Shown here piece after piece: positions 33,218-42,223 of a stretch of DNA of 64,000 nt. Each line of letters begins with the position of its first letter. Position 1 is the first letter of the stretch. This DNA comes from Candidatus Bathyarchaeota archaeon (GTDB taxonomy: Archaea > Thermoproteota > Bathyarchaeia > TCS64). The stretch is taken from NCBI GenBank assembly GCA_002726865.1, contig PBSW01000031.1, forward strand, positions 13,913 to 77,912, in the 5' to 3' direction. The position numbers and the translations under genes are program-made. The notes under the pieces are model-generated. The model had not been told where the DNA came from and did not search any database. It was given only the letters and a program-made list of their open reading frames with translations.

Positions 33218-34057
33218 TTGTCAACCAAGCCTAAACGAGTTTTTATAACAAACGACATGGAGGGGACTACCGGCGTTGTGGACTGGAGCCAAGTGGGCAG
33301 CGATCAATTGGAGTACGAAAAATACCGTAAGCTCATGGTCGGAGACCTGAATGCGGCGATCGACGGAGCCCTTGCCTCTGGAGTTAAGGAGATCACCATC
33401 TCCGACTCCCACGGTAGAATGAAGAACCTACATCCATGGGAGGTCAACGAGGCCGCAACACTGATCAGAGGCTCCCCGAAGCCCTTCAGTATGATGGCGG
33501 GAATAAGCGACGAGTTTGACGCAGCTCTATTTGTGGGATACCATGCCCGAAGGGGGACCCCTAACGCGGTTCTCTGCCATACCTACACCCTAGGGGTCAT
33601 AGCAGTATATATCAACGGCATCGAATTAGGGGAGTTCGGGCTCAACGCGGCTCTTGCTGGGCACTATGGAGTCCCATCCATTTTCATCTCCGGGGACGCC
33701 GCAGTCGCCACAGAGGCTAAGGCCCTTATCCCTGAAATCAAAACTGCCGTCCTCAAGAAAGGCATGGGAAGGTACGCGGCTGAATGTATCCACCCAGATA
33801 AGACGGGCCCAATTATCAGGAAAATGGTCTCAGAGGCTCTCATAAGCTATGAGGAAATTGAACCTTTCAGATTGGAAACCCCCGTGAAACTTCAGGTTGA
33901 ACTGGTATCTGCAACGAGTGCCGATGCTGCCTCTATCCTGCCTTATATAGAAAGGCTTGATGGAAGAACAGTGGCGGCGGTCTTCGATGACTACCCGACG
34001 GCGTATCGCGGGCTCAACGGCATCTTCTATCTGGCGAGTGGTGCTGAGCGACGCTGA
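33218..34057 (+). CDS. dppA: M55 family D-aminopeptidase
   Basis: 279 residues. M55 metal ligands are visible: TNDMEGTTGVVDW (Asp13, Glu15), TISDSHGRMKN (Asp and His) and GYHARRGT (His); a further NAVLCHTYT carries another His. Family enzymes remove D-amino acids from peptides, and were first described next to dipeptide permeases. The start is TTG at 33218. The gene stands alone and ends in a T-rich tract. It fits the peptide-using lifestyle seen elsewhere in the window. Confidence 0.9.
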   Translation: MSTKPKRVFITNDMEGTTGVVDWSQVGSDQLEYEKYRKLMVGDLNAAIDGALASGVKEITISDSHGRMKNLHPWEVNEAATLIRGSPKPFSMMAGISDEFDAALFVGYHARRGTPNAVLCHTYTLGVIAVYINGIELGEFGLNAALAGHYGVPSIFISGDAAVATEAKALIPEIKTAVLKKGMGRYAAECIHPDKTGPIIRKMVSEALISYEEIEPFRLETPVKLQVELVSATSADAASILPYIERLDGRTVAAVFDDYPTAYRGLNGIFYLASGAERR

Positions 34058-34065
34058 GCAGGCTA

Positions 34066-34089
34066 TCTCTCTTCCCTTCTTTTTTCTAG
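34066..34089 (+). terminator. T-rich terminator after the M55 gene
   Basis: TCTCTCTTCCCTTCTTTTTTC follows the stop codon by about 8 bp. A pyrimidine stretch ending in a run of six T is typical of archaeal intrinsic termination; no hairpin is needed. Confidence 0.5.
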
Positions 34090-34237
34090 TTTAAGCTGCA
34101 GCTCTTCTCAAAATTCACCGGAAAGATCATGGTCTCTGAGGCGCGCAAGACAACGTTTTTCAAATAATCATAAAATCCATTTTTTTTGGTGCAATAGACT
34201 TATATTTTAACTAGGGGAAAGGTGCGGTGAGTTAAAA

Positions 34238-34612
34238 ATGACACTGATATTTAATCCGGCAAGCAACGGCCTTGCAAAGGTTTTTCGCGACTATCAAGAA
34301 GAAGCCTTGAGGTTCGTTTGGGAAAGAAAAGAGGAGGGCGCCATCTCGAGAGAGGTCTGGACCCGTGTTAACGAAAAGCTTGTTGGTAAAACGATCAGCC
34401 GTGCATCAATAATCAACTTCCTCAACGCCATGGTGGAAGAGGGCGTCCTAGACTATAATGAGAAAACAGGTAAAGGAGGGTATCATAGGGTTTATAGGCC
34501 AAAGCTCAATGAGGCCTCTTTCAAAAAGTATGTTGCACAGACCGTGATATCTAGCCTCATGAGGGACTTCCCCAACGAGACAACAGAAGCCATTAAAGAG
34601 ATCATTTCCTAA
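34238..34612 (+). CDS. Winged-helix regulator, BlaI/MecI-like
   Basis: 124 residues with the BlaI/CopY-type winged helix: LRFVWERKEEGAISREVWTR followed by GKTISRASIINFLNAMVEEG as recognition helix, then a wing with KGGYHRVYRPKL. The C-terminal 35 residues (VAQTVISSLMRDFPNETTEA) may dimerise. Its target is unknown. Promoter elements are clear: a TATA-like TTATATTTTAA at about 34200-34210 and GGTGAG 7 nt before the ATG. Confidence 0.75.
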   Translation: MTLIFNPASNGLAKVFRDYQEEALRFVWERKEEGAISREVWTRVNEKLVGKTISRASIINFLNAMVEEGVLDYNEKTGKGGYHRVYRPKLNEASFKKYVAQTVISSLMRDFPNETTEAIKEIIS

Positions 34613-34950
34613 TAGTCAAAACCAAATACCTCTTCGGCGTTTCTCTAAATCGTGCGCTTCTCTGAGCTCAAACTATCCGGAGATTAACTTCGGGGATAAA
34701 TCCATCTAAAAGCCCATGTAACGGAGATAGGAGATAAAGGAAAAAGTGTATCCAGCTATAGAGGGACACCTCTCCCTCCACCTGTTTATAGCGGCGCGGG
34801 AGCCTATCCCTTGAGGAGGATGTCAAACTACTCAGAGGGAAATCTAAGTCTCAAGCAATTGCTAGAGACGGAACATACGACCCTGATGTTTTTGATAGCC
34901 TCAGGAGACTTAAATTAATCTTTTAGGGGGTCTGTGCCGTTGGAAAGTCT

Positions 34951-35136
34951 CTATCCCAGGATGCTGAGGCGATAGATTGCGGTGTTGCAGACCTTTTCTG
35001 GAGCAGTTATACTTGGATCGCTGTCGCTGAAGAGGTAATCGATCTCCTCATAGTAGAGATGATCGCTTAGAATCATTTTTTGGAGCTGTTTTCGCATCCA
35101 AGAAGCTTCAAGGCCGTTTTCAAGGAACCGAGAGAA
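34951..35136 (-). pseudogene. C-terminal remnant of a lost gene
   Basis: A minus-strand frame from an in-frame TGA (35139) to a stop at 34951 reads SRFLENGLEASWMRKQLQKM and ILSDHLYYEEIDYLFSDSDP ahead of KVCNTAIYRLSILG. It lacks a start codon at the proper place, and the upstream 100 bp have no continuous frame. It looks like the end of a former protein; the family is not recognised. The rest of the 34613-35245 gap has no convincing gene. Confidence 0.35.
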
Positions 35137-35245
35137 TCATCAGGAACGTCGAGGAATACACCGCGTGGAATATTGGTGATTCCGTGGTTGGGGTTCCATA
35201 CTGTATTTTTTTAGGAGAGAGTATAATTTAGTTAAGGAGAGTACC

Positions 35246-36817
35246 ATGGGATTGAAGAGATTGACCATACCATATGTTCTTGATGATCGTAGTAGAGGTC
35301 AACCTTTCACCAGGGAACTAGAACTCGCATCACTTTACATAGTGGGGGATACACGGAGAGGGACAGAAGCTCTGGAGGCCGCCTCCTTCGCGACTTACCC
35401 GATCCTTTTCAAGCTATACGACGGGGGATCATTAATGGTCGATCTCCTTGGACTTCATAAGACCAGCCTCAAATACGATATCATTCCTGACGTGGAGGCA
35501 TTCATCAAAGCCATTAACAAGTTCTCAGTGGAGCCCAAGAAATATCTAAAAACGCTAAAGGGTCTCTCAGGTCATTTTAAAGATTTTACAGGACAAGAAA
35601 CACTGACGTTCAAAGGGCTTGTGGCCCATCCTCCAAACCCAAGGGAAATAAACTGTCTTCTAGAGAGGGCCAAGACGCAGGAGACAAAGGTTATTTCAGC
35701 AATCTTTAGCCCGATCCTAGGGAATAAAGAAGTCAAATCTGTCGTGAACTCTCTTAAAAAGCACAATAAAACACTTGAACAAGACCAGAAAACCCTAGAA
35801 AAGACTAAGAAGAGTCTTCAAGAGTCCCAAGATATAGCCCGGAAGGTATTGAGAGAGGAGAAATTAAACATCAACGATAGCAGCGCGAAGATCCAGGAAC
35901 AATTGAAAAGGGCCATTGAGAAGAAGAGGGCCAGGCTCAAAAAGAAGATGAACAGAGAGACTGCCCGTGTCCGTGAGGCATACAAACGAAAGGTAGGTCC
36001 ACTAAGGGAGGAGCGAACAAAACGCAAGAGAAAACTCACCCGGGCAGAGAAACGTATTTCCCGACTTAAGTCAGAAGATAGTAGAGAGAAGCTTGATTCA
36101 GAGAAAAAGTCCCTGATAGAGCAGAAGAAAAAGTTCGGGGAGCTTGAGAGGGCGGTAAAAAGCCTTCAGGAGGAGAGAGACGCTGAGATCAAGGCCCTGA
36201 CGGGCCAGTTCAAAGATGAGTTAAAAGGCGACGAGGAGAAGCTGGCTGATGAACGAAGCCAGACGTTAGACAGGCTCGAGGAGATCAAATCCATTGAAGT
36301 AGAAATACTGGCTGAGGCAAAAGCGATCTCTGGTCAAATAGATTCCCTCAACCGGAGAAAGAAAAAAAAGCTTAAGGCCGTCGATAAATATAAAATTGAG
36401 CTGGATGAGGGAGACCTAGAGATTTCTATACCTTTCTATGTCTTCCACTTCGGTCAGAAGAGGTTCGACTTCCATCCCCCGGTAGAGGTGGTGGATAGCC
36501 CCAGCCTCCTTTCAAGGTTCAGACTGATGCTAACGGATGGCTTAGAGAGTAAGGTGAGCAAGCTCATCAGGCCCAGGGGCGGGTTCTCGAATAGGTTCCT
36601 AGAGAGGGCGGTGAAGAGCCTGGGTAGGGATAACCCTGTGGGACGGGCATACCGTCAGGAGGCAGAGAGACTGAACCTTTTCCGAAGCAGGGAGGCGGTG
36701 GATCAGATTATGCTCGGGCTCGTGAGGCTCCGGCGGGGAGGATGGATAAATGATGGAGACTATATCCGGCTCCAGGAGGCCATCATTGATCACATAGGTT
36801 CCATCTCCCAGCCCTAG
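35246..36817 (+). CDS. Long coiled-coil protein, function unknown
   Basis: 523 residues in three parts: a globular N-terminus (1-170) with ELASLYIVGDTRRGTEALEA; a very long charged coiled coil (about 180-380) rich in Lys, Arg and Glu (KKHNKTLEQDQKTLEKTKKS, KKRARLKKKMNRETARVREA); and a globular C-terminus with EISIPFYVFHFGQKRFDFHP and VRLRRGGWINDGDYIRL. No signal peptide or ATPase motifs are visible, so it is not an SMC protein. A ribosome binding site AAGGAGAG precedes the ATG. It lies 55 bp before purM. I do not recognise the family; it may be specific to a group of archaea. Confidence 0.85.
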   Translation: MGLKRLTIPYVLDDRSRGQPFTRELELASLYIVGDTRRGTEALEAASFATYPILFKLYDGGSLMVDLLGLHKTSLKYDIIPDVEAFIKAINKFSVEPKKYLKTLKGLSGHFKDFTGQETLTFKGLVAHPPNPREINCLLERAKTQETKVISAIFSPILGNKEVKSVVNSLKKHNKTLEQDQKTLEKTKKSLQESQDIARKVLREEKLNINDSSAKIQEQLKRAIEKKRARLKKKMNRETARVREAYKRKVGPLREERTKRKRKLTRAEKRISRLKSEDSREKLDSEKKSLIEQKKKFGELERAVKSLQEERDAEIKALTGQFKDELKGDEEKLADERSQTLDRLEEIKSIEVEILAEAKAISGQIDSLNRRKKKKLKAVDKYKIELDEGDLEISIPFYVFHFGQKRFDFHPPVEVVDSPSLLSRFRLMLTDGLESKVSKLIRPRGGFSNRFLERAVKSLGRDNPVGRAYRQEAERLNLFRSREAVDQIMLGLVRLRRGGWINDGDYIRLQEAIIDHIGSISQP

Positions 36818-36872
36818 GCCTAACCGCACTCGTCAATAACCTTAAGATAACAGACTCTATATTCTCGCCAAG

Positions 36873-38027
36873 ATGTCCCGATACAAGGCCCTTGGGGTTG
36901 ACGTGAAAAAGGAGGGCATCCACGTCTTCAAAGGTGTCGTAAACAACCTTTACCCAGGAGCCTTCTGTGTTATCACCCGGGATCCAGAGAACCCTGAGAG
37001 GGGTCTTGTAGCCCACACTGACTCTGCTGGGAGCAAGCCCATCATAAGCTACCTAGGTTACAAAGAGTCAGGGGATCCCTCATGGTTTAAAGGGTTGGCC
37101 CAGGACGCCGTCGCGATGAACATCGATGACACCATCTGCGTCGGAGCTGAAGCCATTTCATTCATCGACTACATAGCATATAACCCGATTCTCATCGAAA
37201 GGGTTGAGATGCTGGCAGCCCTCTCCCAGGGATTTGAGGGAACGTTTAAAAAACTAGAGGAGATTGGGCTACCCGTTTTATTCGGGGGCGGGGAGACCGC
37301 TGACCTCCCTGATCAGATGAAGACCTTAGATGTCTGCGGGGCTCTCTTTGCTAGAGTGGACCTAGAGAAAGCAGTAACGGGTTACCAGATCTCCCCCGGG
37401 GATGTGATAGTGGGCCTACGGAGTGGCGGAAAAGTCAGCTATGAGAATGAAGTTAACAGTGGGATTATGTGCAATGGCCACACCCTCGCGAGAAACTGCC
37501 TTATGAGTGGAGAATACCTCGAGAAATATCCAGAGCTCGCACACCCGGACAGGGCAAGGTTCACGGGGAGTTATAACATCGACGATAACCCGGTTGGGCT
37601 CGGCATGACCGTCGGTGAAGCCTTGACGTCACCCACCAGAATATTCGCCCCAATCGCAGCAAAGGTTTTGGAGAGTGTGGGAGACTCAGTTCACGGCATG
37701 GTCCATAACACGGGTGGAGGCCAGACAAAGTGCTTGAGCCTCGGGAATGGGGTAGATTATATCAAGAACACCCTACCGGAGCCTGATCCAATTTTCCACC
37801 TTATCCAAGGGGAGGGACATGTGGAGTGGAGGGAGATGTATGAGGACTTTAACATGGGGATAGGTTTCGAGTTCATCGTTGAGCCTGGAGTAGCCGAGGA
37901 AGTGATTAGGATCGCAGAGAACTTTGGCATAGGCGTCCAGGTCATCGGGCGCTGCGAAAAAAGTGAGGAGGGCAACACCCTCAAGATAACATGCAAGTCA
38001 GACGAATTCCGTTATGCCCGTGATTGA
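36873..38027 (+). CDS. purM: Phosphoribosylformylglycinamidine cyclo-ligase (AIR synthase)
   Basis: 384 residues. PurM motifs in diverged form: AHTDSAGSKPIISYLGY (classical DGVGTK region), DAVAMNIDDTICVGAEAISF, LPVLFGGGETADLPDQM (classical GGETAEMPG), PVGLGMTVGEALTSPTRIFA (classical LGEALLTPTRIY) and GMVHNTGGGQTKCL. It closes the imidazole ring in purine synthesis using ATP. A more distant member of the AIR synthase superfamily is possible, but all main motifs are in place. It is near the PurN-like gene, on the opposite strand. Confidence 0.87.
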   Translation: MSRYKALGVDVKKEGIHVFKGVVNNLYPGAFCVITRDPENPERGLVAHTDSAGSKPIISYLGYKESGDPSWFKGLAQDAVAMNIDDTICVGAEAISFIDYIAYNPILIERVEMLAALSQGFEGTFKKLEEIGLPVLFGGGETADLPDQMKTLDVCGALFARVDLEKAVTGYQISPGDVIVGLRSGGKVSYENEVNSGIMCNGHTLARNCLMSGEYLEKYPELAHPDRARFTGSYNIDDNPVGLGMTVGEALTSPTRIFAPIAAKVLESVGDSVHGMVHNTGGGQTKCLSLGNGVDYIKNTLPEPDPIFHLIQGEGHVEWREMYEDFNMGIGFEFIVEPGVAEEVIRIAENFGIGVQVIGRCEKSEEGNTLKITCKSDEFRYARD

Positions 38028-38095
38028 TTATTAGACTTATTGAAAATTGGGTAAAATAATAAAGGGAATCCCCTATCTTTTCTCCTGATTGATGA

Positions 38096-38989
38096 ATGAT
38101 CGTCAACCTAGGTAGTGTAGCCCTCGATACAACCGAGACCCCCTTTAAGAGCGTATCCAGACTAGTCGGGGGCTCGGGTACCTATTCCAGCATTGCTGCA
38201 AGCTTCTTCGCCGAGTCGGGGCTGATCGGCATCATAGGGGACGATTTCCCGGAGGAATACATAAACCTCTTTAGAGAAAAGCTCGACCTCGCAGGCCTCG
38301 TGATCGGGGAAGGAAAGAGCTTCCATTTCGTCTCGAGCTTCGGATATGATCTGGGGGCCCGGACAACAATAGCCACGGAGCTAAACGTCTTTGGGGACTG
38401 GGATCCCATCGTACCCGAGGAGTACAGGAATGCAGAGTTCTTATACCTAGGCAATGTGGGCCCCCACCAGCAGCTCAGTGTCTTAGAGCAGGTGGACAGA
38501 CCCCGCCTTACTGTAGCGGATACCATAGAGTACTGGATCAACACCGACAGGGCTGGGCTCATCGAGGTTATCTCTAGGGTCAACGGTATGGTTCTCAATG
38601 ACAATGAGGTGAGGCAGTTATGCCAGACCTCAAACCTGATCATGGGGGCTAAGGAGATCCTTGATTGGGGCCCGAGGTTTGTCATCGTCAAGAAGGGAGA
38701 ACATGGCGCCATCCTCTTCACCCGAAAAAAGATCTTTCCCACTTGCGGCTATCCCTTGGAAAAGATTAGGGATCCTACAGGGGCAGGGGATTGCTTTGCA
38801 GGGGGATTTATGGGCCATCTAGCCCGAAGCGGGAGCCTGAACGAACCAGCCATGAGGGAGGCTGTGGTGTACGGTAATGTGATGGGCTCATTCGCGGTTG
38901 AGGAGTTCAGCATCAACAGGTTCATTCCTCTAACCATCAAGGATATTGAGAGACGTTACAATTTCTATAAATCAATGGTCTCTTTTTAA
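38096..38989 (+). CDS. PfkB-family carbohydrate kinase
   Basis: 297 residues with the PfkB N-terminal SRLVGGSGTYSSIAASFFAE and the C-terminal signature IRDPTGAGDCFAGGFMGHLA holding the catalytic Asp. The sugar or nucleoside substrate cannot be read from the sequence. Between the motifs is DWGPRFVIVKKGEHGAILF, typical of the family. The ATG at 38096 overlaps an upstream ATGA. It precedes the IMPase gene by about 110 bp. Confidence 0.88.
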   Translation: MIVNLGSVALDTTETPFKSVSRLVGGSGTYSSIAASFFAESGLIGIIGDDFPEEYINLFREKLDLAGLVIGEGKSFHFVSSFGYDLGARTTIATELNVFGDWDPIVPEEYRNAEFLYLGNVGPHQQLSVLEQVDRPRLTVADTIEYWINTDRAGLIEVISRVNGMVLNDNEVRQLCQTSNLIMGAKEILDWGPRFVIVKKGEHGAILFTRKKIFPTCGYPLEKIRDPTGAGDCFAGGFMGHLARSGSLNEPAMREAVVYGNVMGSFAVEEFSINRFIPLTIKDIERRYNFYKSMVSF

Positions 38990-39096
38990 CGGACTTGGTT
39001 CTTTGGTTATCAGTATTTCTCTATGAATCAGTTGGTTACTTTGGATCTCCTTGACTGAAAAAAGTTAACCATAAGGATACCATATGATGACATAGT

Positions 39097-39894
39097 ATGG
39101 CTCAACCCATTGTAAGCGCCCGATGGACACCAGTTCTGCTTGAGGCCGCGGAGAATGTCCGAACCAAGGTTAGGAATGCCCTCCTGAGAAAGGCCTCCCT
39201 CGACGTCAACAGCCTTAAACAACTCCTAGACTCAGAGGCTCAGGAGGCGGTAAGGGAAACCCTTAGCAACGCCGAATTTCCAGTCCGGGTCGTGAGTGAG
39301 GAGGGTGACTACGACATCGGAGAGAATGGCCCCGTTCTTGTCCTCGACCCCGTCGATGGGACCACAAACCTAGCGCGGGGCATCCCCTTAGCTTGCACAA
39401 GCATGGCACTATCGACGACACCTCATATGTCCGGAGTAAAGTTGGGATTGATCAAAGATCTATACTCCGGGGATGTCTATAGGGCCGAAAGGAGCAAAGG
39501 GGCATGGAGAGCAGGGCAACATATCACTCCATCAAAATCGAAGCTCGTTAAAGAGGCCCTTGTTTCCTTGGATATCAGCAAGGGCACCTCCGTCGACAGG
39601 ATCAGACAGCTAATAGTGAGCTCAAGACACCTCCGCCAGACGGGGTGCTCCGCCCTCAGCCTTTGCCATCTTGCTTCAGGAATCATTGATGCCCACGTCG
39701 ACCTAAGGGAGAAGCTCAGGATCACGGATGTCGCTGCTGGGCTCCTCATCCTCGGGGAGGCTGGGGGAGCATATATCACCGAGAGCTCCGGGGAAGACGA
39801 CTTGGAGCTCAAAAGGGAGACTACATTAAGACTCATAGCTGCTAATAGCCGTTGGACTCTTGAGGAGATCCTTAAGACCCTGGAGCAGGACTAA
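39097..39894 (+). CDS. Inositol monophosphatase / fructose-1,6-bisphosphatase family
   Basis: 265 residues. The metal site is present: VVSEEGDYDIG (Glu) and VLDPVDGTTNLARGIPLA (DPxDGT), with the second signature around LRITDVAAGLLILGEAGGA. Archaeal members often act both as inositol monophosphatase and fructose bisphosphatase, so either role is possible. sfsA follows immediately, with its likely TTG start 4 nt after the stop, so the two are cotranscribed. Confidence 0.9.
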   Translation: MAQPIVSARWTPVLLEAAENVRTKVRNALLRKASLDVNSLKQLLDSEAQEAVRETLSNAEFPVRVVSEEGDYDIGENGPVLVLDPVDGTTNLARGIPLACTSMALSTTPHMSGVKLGLIKDLYSGDVYRAERSKGAWRAGQHITPSKSKLVKEALVSLDISKGTSVDRIRQLIVSSRHLRQTGCSALSLCHLASGIIDAHVDLREKLRITDVAAGLLILGEAGGAYITESSGEDDLELKRETTLRLIAANSRWTLEEILKTLEQD

Positions 39895-39898
39895 CACT

Positions 39899-40600
39899 TT
39901 GAGGTTCAGCAGACGTCTTGTACCAGCAGTTTTCCAGTCTCGACCTAACAGGTTCCTGGGAGTAGTCCTCGTGGAAGGCGTTGAGACCCTCTGCTTTGTT
40001 CCAAATCCAGGCAGGATGAAAGAGCTCCTCTTTCGTGGAGCCAGGGTCTATATCCTCCCAGTAAAATCGGATACAAGGAAAACCCATTACAACCTCACTC
40101 TTGTTGACCATCATGGGATCCTGGTGAGCGTTGACTCCAGTGTCCCGAACAAGATTATTGGAGAAGCAGTTGACAGAGGTATCATCGAACCATTCAAAGA
40201 GTTCCATGTCGAAAAAGCGGAGTATACTTTTGGGGAGTCACGCCTCGACTTTCTCCTCAAAAGTGATTCTGGAAAGCTACTCCTTGAGGTAAAGTCGTGC
40301 ACCCTGATTAGAGACAGAATAGCGCTATTCCCAGACGCACCCACAAAAAGAGGGCGCCGCCATCTCCGGACTCTAACCGAAGGCCTCGGAAAGGGTAGGT
40401 CAGCAGTGTTATTCCTTATCCAGCGGCCTGATGTAAGCAGCTTCAGGCCTAACGTGGAAACTGACCCCGATTTCGCAGCTAGTCTTAAAGAGGCAAAGGA
40501 AAAGGGAGTCGAAGTATACGCGTATTCTTCCCAGGTAGATTTTGATGGAGTGTTCCTTGGGTGCAGGGTTCCTATCGACTTGAGAATAATGAAATCCTAA
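39899..40600 (+). CDS. sfsA: SfsA family protein (putative nuclease / sugar fermentation stimulation protein)
   Basis: About 233 residues from the TTG at 39899, which fits the family start (RFLGVVLVEG near residue 20). A longer frame starts at 39860 inside the IMPase gene. SfsA features are FVPNPGRMKELLFRGARVYI, VDSSVPNKIIGEAV, SRLDFLL and LLLEVKSCTLI, a PD-(D/E)xK-type nuclease core, then FPDAPTKRGRRHL. The cellular role is unsettled. Confidence 0.9.
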   Translation: MRFSRRLVPAVFQSRPNRFLGVVLVEGVETLCFVPNPGRMKELLFRGARVYILPVKSDTRKTHYNLTLVDHHGILVSVDSSVPNKIIGEAVDRGIIEPFKEFHVEKAEYTFGESRLDFLLKSDSGKLLLEVKSCTLIRDRIALFPDAPTKRGRRHLRTLTEGLGKGRSAVLFLIQRPDVSSFRPNVETDPDFAASLKEAKEKGVEVYAYSSQVDFDGVFLGCRVPIDLRIMKS

Positions 40601-40815
40601 GGAAAATGGATTCCCTCTTTTATCCACGAAATAAGGTGAATTTCCGAACGGATTTAGGGATATTGAGGTAAAAAACTGTTTTATTGAGAAATCGGCATGG
40701 AAACGATTTTTAAGATTCGTATCAAGTCTTTAAGAGAAAAGATAGGACAGGGAGGAAAACCAACTCCTGATGTAGGCATCTGGGGATATCGTCCTTGCCT
40801 CTTTCAAAGTTCAAG

Positions 40816-41652
40816 ATGGAAACAGAACGGAGACAAGACAGGCAAATACAAATGTCAGACGGTAGGTGGATCGATAAGGCCGAAGCTGCCGAGAGGAGAA
40901 TGGAGGAGAGAGATCGAATGCTCACTAAACGACAGGAAGACTATAAGGTTATCGAGGAGGTCTTCGACCTCCTTACTGTTGAGGGTATCGACAAGCTCAT
41001 GCGCCGTGGAACAATCAAGGACATCGAGGGTGTGATCAAAGCAGGCAAGGAGGCACGGGTCTATTGGGGTATCGACCCCGAGGATAATGAGATAGCCATT
41101 AAAATCTACTATACCACTACGGCCGACTTCCGAAAAGGGATGCTGAAATATATAGAGGGTGATCGAAGGTTTAAGCGGGTGAAGAGAACTCCACGAGGGT
41201 TAGTATATGCCTGGACTCAAAAGGAGTTCAAGAACCTCCAGCTCGCGGAGAAAGCGGGGGTAAACAGCCCAAAGCCTAAGGCGTTCAATAGGAACATCCT
41301 CGTCATGTCGTTCATTGGGGAGGACGGTGTCCCAGCTCCCTTGCTTAGGGAGATCGCTCCCGAGGACCCTAACACATTCTACTTAAAGCTCCTCGCAGAG
41401 GCCAAACTGCTCTATACCAAAGCCGGTGTGGTCCACGGCGATCTGAGCGAGTACAATATCATGATCTGGAAGGAGGCCCCTATAATCTTTGATGTTTCTC
41501 AAGCCCTACTCATTGAGCACGCCTTGGCGGAGCCCCTCCTGAAGCGAGATATATCCAACATAAACACATATTTCAACCGCCTCGGAGTGGATGTAATCAA
41601 TTCCGAGGAAGTGGAGAGGTGGGTGAAGGGTGAATCAGAAGACCTATCTTAA
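40816..41652 (+). CDS. rio1: RIO1-family atypical protein kinase
   Basis: About 278 residues. Motifs: GKEARVYWG (glycine-poor P-loop), IAIKIYYTT (ATP-binding Lys), VVHGDLSEYNIMIW (catalytic loop) and IIFDVSQALLIEH (metal-binding Asp). RIO1 acts in small ribosomal subunit maturation. An upstream TTG (40795) is possible, but the ATG at 40816 is the better start. It overlaps the KH gene by 23 bp. rio1-KH-topoVI is a recurrent archaeal cluster. Confidence 0.93.
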   Translation: METERRQDRQIQMSDGRWIDKAEAAERRMEERDRMLTKRQEDYKVIEEVFDLLTVEGIDKLMRRGTIKDIEGVIKAGKEARVYWGIDPEDNEIAIKIYYTTTADFRKGMLKYIEGDRRFKRVKRTPRGLVYAWTQKEFKNLQLAEKAGVNSPKPKAFNRNILVMSFIGEDGVPAPLLREIAPEDPNTFYLKLLAEAKLLYTKAGVVHGDLSEYNIMIWKEAPIIFDVSQALLIEHALAEPLLKRDISNINTYFNRLGVDVINSEEVERWVKGESEDLS

Positions 41653-42223
41653 GATCCCCCGAGATCGGGTCGGCGCTCTCATCGGCCCCAAGGGGAAGGC
41701 CAAGAGGAGAATAGAGCGCTACTTCGGCGTCACCCTGGAAATCGATAGTGAGTCTGGGGCCGTCGAGATCACTGTCAACCCAGAAAACAGTAATGTTACA
41801 TCTAGCTTCACGGTCCGGAACGTCGTCAAAGCCATCGGGAGGGGCTTTAGTCCCCAGCGCGCAGAGATCCTGGCTAAAGAGGATTTTGACCTTCATATTA
41901 TCTATCTTGACGAGTTCGTCGGCGATTCAAAAAATACCATAAAAAGGGTGAAAGGTAGAATTATAGGAAAGAATGGTCGTTCCCGGGAGCTCATTGAGGA
42001 GATCACGGAAACCCGGATAAGCGTATACGGGGGCACTATTGCCTACATCGGGAGCCCCGAGGGCCTTGAGGCGGCCCGGGAAGCCATCATGCGGCTCATC
42101 AAGGGCTCGTTCCACAAGACCGTGTGGAACTACCTTTACGCGTGGCGAAGGAAGATGAAAAAAGACAAGGGGGAACTATGGTATGAAAAACCAGGGCAAA
42201 AAGCGGACTTGAGAAAAAGATGA
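41630..42223 (+). CDS. Dim2/Pno1-like KH-domain RNA-binding protein
   Basis: 197 residues with two KH domains: VGALIGPKGKAKRRIERYFG near 14-33 and GRIIGKNGRSRELIEEITET near 109-128. The C-terminal helix with FHKTVWNYLYAWRRKMKKDK is typical of archaeal Dim2 homologues, which act in 16S rRNA processing with RIO kinases. The start is GTG at 41630, inside rio1, so translation is coupled. It ends 4 bp into top6B. Confidence 0.93.
   Translation: MNQKTYLKIPRDRVGALIGPKGKAKRRIERYFGVTLEIDSESGAVEITVNPENSNVTSSFTVRNVVKAIGRGFSPQRAEILAKEDFDLHIIYLDEFVGDSKNTIKRVKGRIIGKNGRSRELIEEITETRISVYGGTIAYIGSPEGLEAAREAIMRLIKGSFHKTVWNYLYAWRRKMKKDKGELWYEKPGQKADLRKR

Noticed and set aside
40697..41035. Plus-strand open frame of 112 codons overlapping the start of rio1
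   Set aside because: It is in another frame of rio1, is rich in Arg and Ser, and has no recognisable motif.
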